Below are positions 60,001 through 64,000 of a stretch of 64,000 nt of DNA, piece by piece. This DNA is from Polytrichum commune. Taxonomy: Eukaryota; Streptophyta; Polytrichopsida; Polytrichales; Polytrichaceae. The number at the start of each line of letters is the position of its first letter. Positions within the stretch are counted from its first letter, which is position 1. The position numbers and the translations under genes are program-made. Location of the stretch: contig OX485803.1 of the NCBI GenBank assembly GCA_950295325.1, forward strand, positions 35,975,554-36,039,553. The letters run 5' to 3'. The notes beneath the pieces were generated by a model. The model did no database searches and was not told the origin of the DNA. It worked only from the letters and a program-made list of their open reading frames with translations.

Positions 60001-63000
60001 CTCCTTCTAGCAGACTGAGAGGAAATGCAAAGTCTATCAGTCGAAGCTTGCAGGAGAAACGGGTGAAAAGGCAAAGAGGAAATGTGAAGCATGGGGTGTC
60101 TGACAGGGAGGAGGAGGATCCAGAGGAAGAAAGTGGAGAATCTGGTGGATTTTCTAGCAGATCTGAGGACTCTGGAGATGGAGATGCAGAGTATGAGCAG
60201 CGTACACATAAAGAGGAAAACAGTGCAAGAACTAGGTTATCAAAGAGAAAGTCAGATGAAATTAATAATGGCTTGGGGAAGAAAACAAGGAGAGAAGGAA
60301 TTCAGACACGGTGTGAAACTAATTCCAGGTATAGATGCCACTGTCCTTAGAGCTGCATTTTATGTCCAGCATCAGTAATAGACTTTACCACACACCACAC
60401 ACCGCAACAGGGGTGTGGTGATGGTAACCATTATTTGTCCGATCAACATTTTATGATCATGGATCAGAATAACTGTTTGATGGGCATCAAGAATTTTCTG
60501 ACAAATAGGTGTAAGGTCCAGAGATGAATAGTATTTAACCAACTTTTTGAGCTTGTGCAGGCATGGTACTTCTGGTGCTGCTGGTCTTAGAAAACCTCCG
60601 CTGAAATCACAAAGCGATAGTGATGAGGATTTTGTTATGGAGGGCAGCGAAGAGAGTTCTTCCAGCAGTGAAGATGGCAATGGGAGGAGCAATGAAGCTA
60701 GTGATGGGGCTAGTGATGACACTTCATCTCAAGAAGAAAGGAAGAAGTCTCCTAGTAAAAGTAAAGGAGCGGGGAACGCCAAAACAAAATTACCACTAAG
60801 CCCTTCCCCTCAGTCTGATGAAGAAGTTTGCTCTGTCTGTGAGGTACTTATTACCATTGTGGGATCATTCCACTCCTATTCCTCAGTCTATCCATCTTGA
60901 TTCTGATCAAATTGGCAGTTGTGTTTCTCTGATTCCTAAGATAATTAGGTAGAGTTACATAATTCTTAATAGATGCCCTGTGTTTGGAGCATTTTCAAGA
61001 CTGAATCATATAGATGATTGATAGACATTAAGTGGGGAGAGGTGACACCTTATCATCATAAAATGGGATATAGGTGTATTGTAAGACCCTGTGGTCGACA
61101 TTACATTGCTGGGATATGATCTGATACCTGACTCAATTGCCTGCTTATAACCTTGAATCTGAATGTATGGTCATAATCTTCAAGAGTCTTTTGTTTATGT
61201 AGTTACTGGATGAGATAAATTCATGCTTTTTTCCTCTAGGATGGCTGCAGCCATTTTAAGTAGTGATGTATGAATGTCCAATGGTTCTTGGTGTTGGTAG
61301 ATTTTGGTACGATATCAAACATGTTGGTACCATATTATTGAAGAACAACATATTGGTACCATTTCATTAAATGTGGTCTAATCCAATTATGTCCTTAAAA
61401 TTGCTCCTCATTTCAAATTGTGTTCCTGCTCATCATTTAGAGTGCACTGCTTATGACTGACACACTGATTGTTTCTTCTGCAGTTTGGGGGAGCTGCAGA
61501 TTTGATGCTATTGTGTGATGGGGAGAACTGTGAAGAAGCGTTCCACTCATTTTGTCTTAAGCTTCCTCTTCAATCTATCCCAGAGGGTGACTGGTTGTGC
61601 CCTCTCTGCTTGGAGGAAAAGCAGACAACATCAAAGACCAGTAAGAAGACTTCCAAGATGCGGGCAAAACTGATTCCTACTCTTAAGAAAGCGGAAGCCA
61701 TCATTGGGTGGCGTGACGACCCTGCTACTGTTAGTAGTGAAAATAAACAGGATAGGAAACTACAATATCTTGTCAAGTGGACTTCTCTTTCACACCGGCA
61801 TGATACGTGGGTAGGTTTTCAATCCAAATAAAAAGGGAGAGGCATTTGTGGTACCATGTACAATCTGATGTACCTTTTATGTGGCTATTGTGTTGGTGTT
61901 TGTGGAAACTTGGATGTGCTCCTGCTCCTATTTTCAGTTCTCCCTTTTCTGAAATTTTTAATAGTACGTTTCTACACATGTCAGGTTCCTGAGGAATGGC
62001 TTGCTTTTGTTGATCGGGCCCGTCTATTCAACTATCAACGTGGCAAATCCTTGTAAGTGACACTTTGGTACCTCACTTGATCAACTTCATGTTGGTTTTC
62101 TCATAAATGTACTCGTGTTACATCCACCGACTGTTCTCTTACATATGTTCCTTGCAATGTGTTGAAAGCAAGCTTCTCACTGTGTAGGGTGAAGAGTTCA
62201 AAAGGCTGTAGTTTATGTTTATGTCTTGGCTTAGTCTATATCCTGACAAGGATATGTTTTCAGTTTGTGTTTGTGTTTTGACATCTGACTGGCAGTGATG
62301 GAGATGGAGATGAGCTGGCTGATGAGCGCAGGCCGGAGTGGGTACAAATGGATCGTGTTATAGCCTGTCGTGATCAAAAAAGTCACGCTGAAGCTTTCCC
62401 ACCAGTGTGTGCCACTGGAGAGCTCAAGGAATCCAGGAGCAGCAAACTGGAGTATCTTGTCAAGTGGACTAATATTGAGTATAATAGTTCCACATGGGAA
62501 GAAGAGAACAATGATCAGGACATGCAGGAGGCTATTGAAAAGTTTACAAGGAGGTATGCAATGGCAAAAGAAAAGGCTTGCATGAAGCTAACAGAGAGGG
62601 CAGTAGCCCCTGCAATCAAGCAGCAGCCAAAATATATAACTGGAGGCACTCTGCATGGGTATCAGCTACAAGGTGTCAAGTGGCTTCTGAGTAATTTTCA
62701 ACAACGCAAAAGTGTTATCCTAGCTGGTATGTTCTTTAGGATTCAGCCAGTTTACAGATGATAACTGTTATCAGTTGAATATATTGCTAACTGTACACAT
62801 GTTGGGGCTGTTAAAATAGGAGTTGACCAAGGAGGGGTTGCAATTTGCATTCTCATTATTGAGGGTAATATGCTAGTGGTGTCCATTACACTAGGGCCCT
62901 GGTCTCACTTCTTTTGCATCTTCATTATCAAAAATTACTTCAGTTTATATAGTATCGGGTTGTCCTCCATTTATATGATTCTTCTGACAGCGTCTCTCCT

Positions 63001-64000
63001 GGAACTCCAAATCTGTCTGGAAGTTGTACAGTATCGTGAGGGTTGCTGGATTATTTATGTTACCTTCAAAAGTGAGATTAGAAATTGATGTTCACACAGT
63101 AAGTATAATTTTGAAGATTATGCATTTATCTTCATGGGCTGGTTGTGTTGCATTTATTTCCCACTAATGTTAACTGCAAATTTATGTTGGTGCAAGCAGA
63201 TGAGATGGGTTTGGGAAAGACAATTCAAGCTGCAGGCTTTATTATGGCTCTCAAGCATGAAAATCTTAGTAACAAGCCTGTCTTGGTGATTGGTCCAAAG
63301 AGTACACTGGTCGGCTGGGAGCAGGTTGGCTTCTTAAAGCTTCACTCATATTCTATTGGCCCTATTCACCTTATTAGTAGCCTGATTCCCGGATTTTGAC
63401 TATTCTCTAGGCTTCTGTTCCTGGTGGTCGTCCAATTTTCTTTGGACATTTATGATATGTGATTACTAGCATTCTGGATATCAATCAGGGTTTCTGCTTG
63501 AGTTCTTTAATGTGTTGAAACTGAACAGAAATTTCATGGTAATGACCACTCCAGGAATTAAGGCAATGGGGGGCAGATCTGAACTCTGTAATATATCAAG
63601 GCGAAAAAGAAAGTCGTGCAATGATACGGAATTATGAGTTTTACACCAAGGAGAAAACTCCACTGTTTGATGTCTTGGTCACATCTTATGACCTTGCAAT
63701 GCTTGACAACTCCCTTCTGCAAAAATTCCAGTGGTCTTGCATTATAGGTACAGTACTTCTTATATAAGAGTTAAAGCTGGTGTCATTATGTTTGTGTATA
63801 TGAATTTTGCTCTCAACGCCTTTATTCTGAATCTTAATGTTTTGTATTCGTTAATGCTAATAAAATATATCTGTGACTAACAATAGGGCAGGCTCTGAAG
63901 TTTTGTTGCCCCTTTTCTTGTTTGTTTTGTTGTTCATTGTGAGAGATGTGAAGGCAGCTTCTTGATTACTTTTATGGGCCGTGGTTTCCCGCTTTCTGAT
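57019..64000 (+). CDS. CHD-type chromatin remodelling ATPase with Tudor-like and PHD domains, 3' end outside window
   Basis: Ten coding exons: 57019-57295, 58125-58300, 58395-58554 (start could be 58382 or 58392), 59266-60328, 60561-60843, 61484-61810, 61985-62052, 62296-62726, 63200-63324, 63555-63747; about 1034 residues. Residues 8-60 (VGDTISVYWPDDRVWYKGEV, CEVLYEDGEREVL) form a Tudor-like domain. Residues about 205-640 are a disordered Lys/Glu/Ser linker with an acidic run. A C4HC3 PHD finger spans about 649-695 (CSVC, LLCDG, CEEAFH, CPLC). Two chromodomains follow (LQYLVKWTSLSHRHDTW; LEYLVKWTNIEYNSSTWE). The SNF2 ATPase begins near 895 with LHGYQLQGVKWLL, motif I DEMGLGKTIQ, LVIGPKSTL and VLVTSYDL; the DEGH-type motif II must be in the next exon. 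PHD plus double chromodomain indicates the CHD3/Mi-2 side of the family (PICKLE-related in plants), acting on nucleosomes in the nucleus. An N-terminal Tudor-like domain is unusual for it. The junction of exons 2 and 3 is the least certain. Confidence 0.85.

Overview
The window looks like nuclear DNA of a land plant or close streptophyte. It has GT-AG introns with compatible phases, a gene whose product starts with a plastid-transit-like leader, and long AT-rich stretches of degraded transposons between genes. The QRICH1-like domain and the DUF6729-like transposon remnant make me lean towards a non-seed plant (bryophyte or lycophyte grade), but this is inference and the species is not determined. 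All gene models come from reading frames, splice-site sequence and recalled family resemblance; no search was run. Layout: (1) about 1-3.6 kb, minus strand: a gene running off the left edge. Its first three exons encode a coilin-type N-terminal domain, and its next exons join in phase to a SUMO-interaction-like linker and a QRICH1/ZMYM-type domain related to Crypton tyrosine recombinases. If the splicing is right, this is a coilin-recombinase-domain fusion and the most notable item here. (2) 9.5-12.8 kb, minus: a complete five-exon gene for a single-pass secretory-pathway membrane protein of the plant DUF7356 type. (3) 14.3-17.6 kb, plus, divergent from the previous gene across 1.5 kb: a seven-exon gene for a probable plastid protein with a DUF3783-like C-terminus; its first intron is filled by a satellite with higher-order structure. 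(4) 18-55 kb: no convincing host gene. It holds pieces of a Tc1/mariner-like transposase, a DUF6729-type element, a tRNA-derived SINE, several non-autonomous inverted-repeat (MITE) families with nested insertions, microsatellites, and two arrays of short palindromes whose stems differ between copies yet stay paired. (5) 55.3-64 kb, plus: a GC-rich leader followed by the first ten coding exons of a CHD-type chromatin remodeller with a Tudor-like N-terminus, acidic/basic linker, PHD finger, two chromodomains and the start of the SNF2 ATPase; it runs off the right edge. Two of the four genes concern nuclear biology (Cajal-body-like protein, chromatin remodeller) and two concern membranes or plastids. 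Nothing suggests they are co-regulated apart from the shared divergent promoter of genes 2 and 3. The 37-kb gap shows layered transposon history: repeats interrupted by MITEs, themselves interrupted by other MITEs, with empty paralogous sites that define insertion boundaries.
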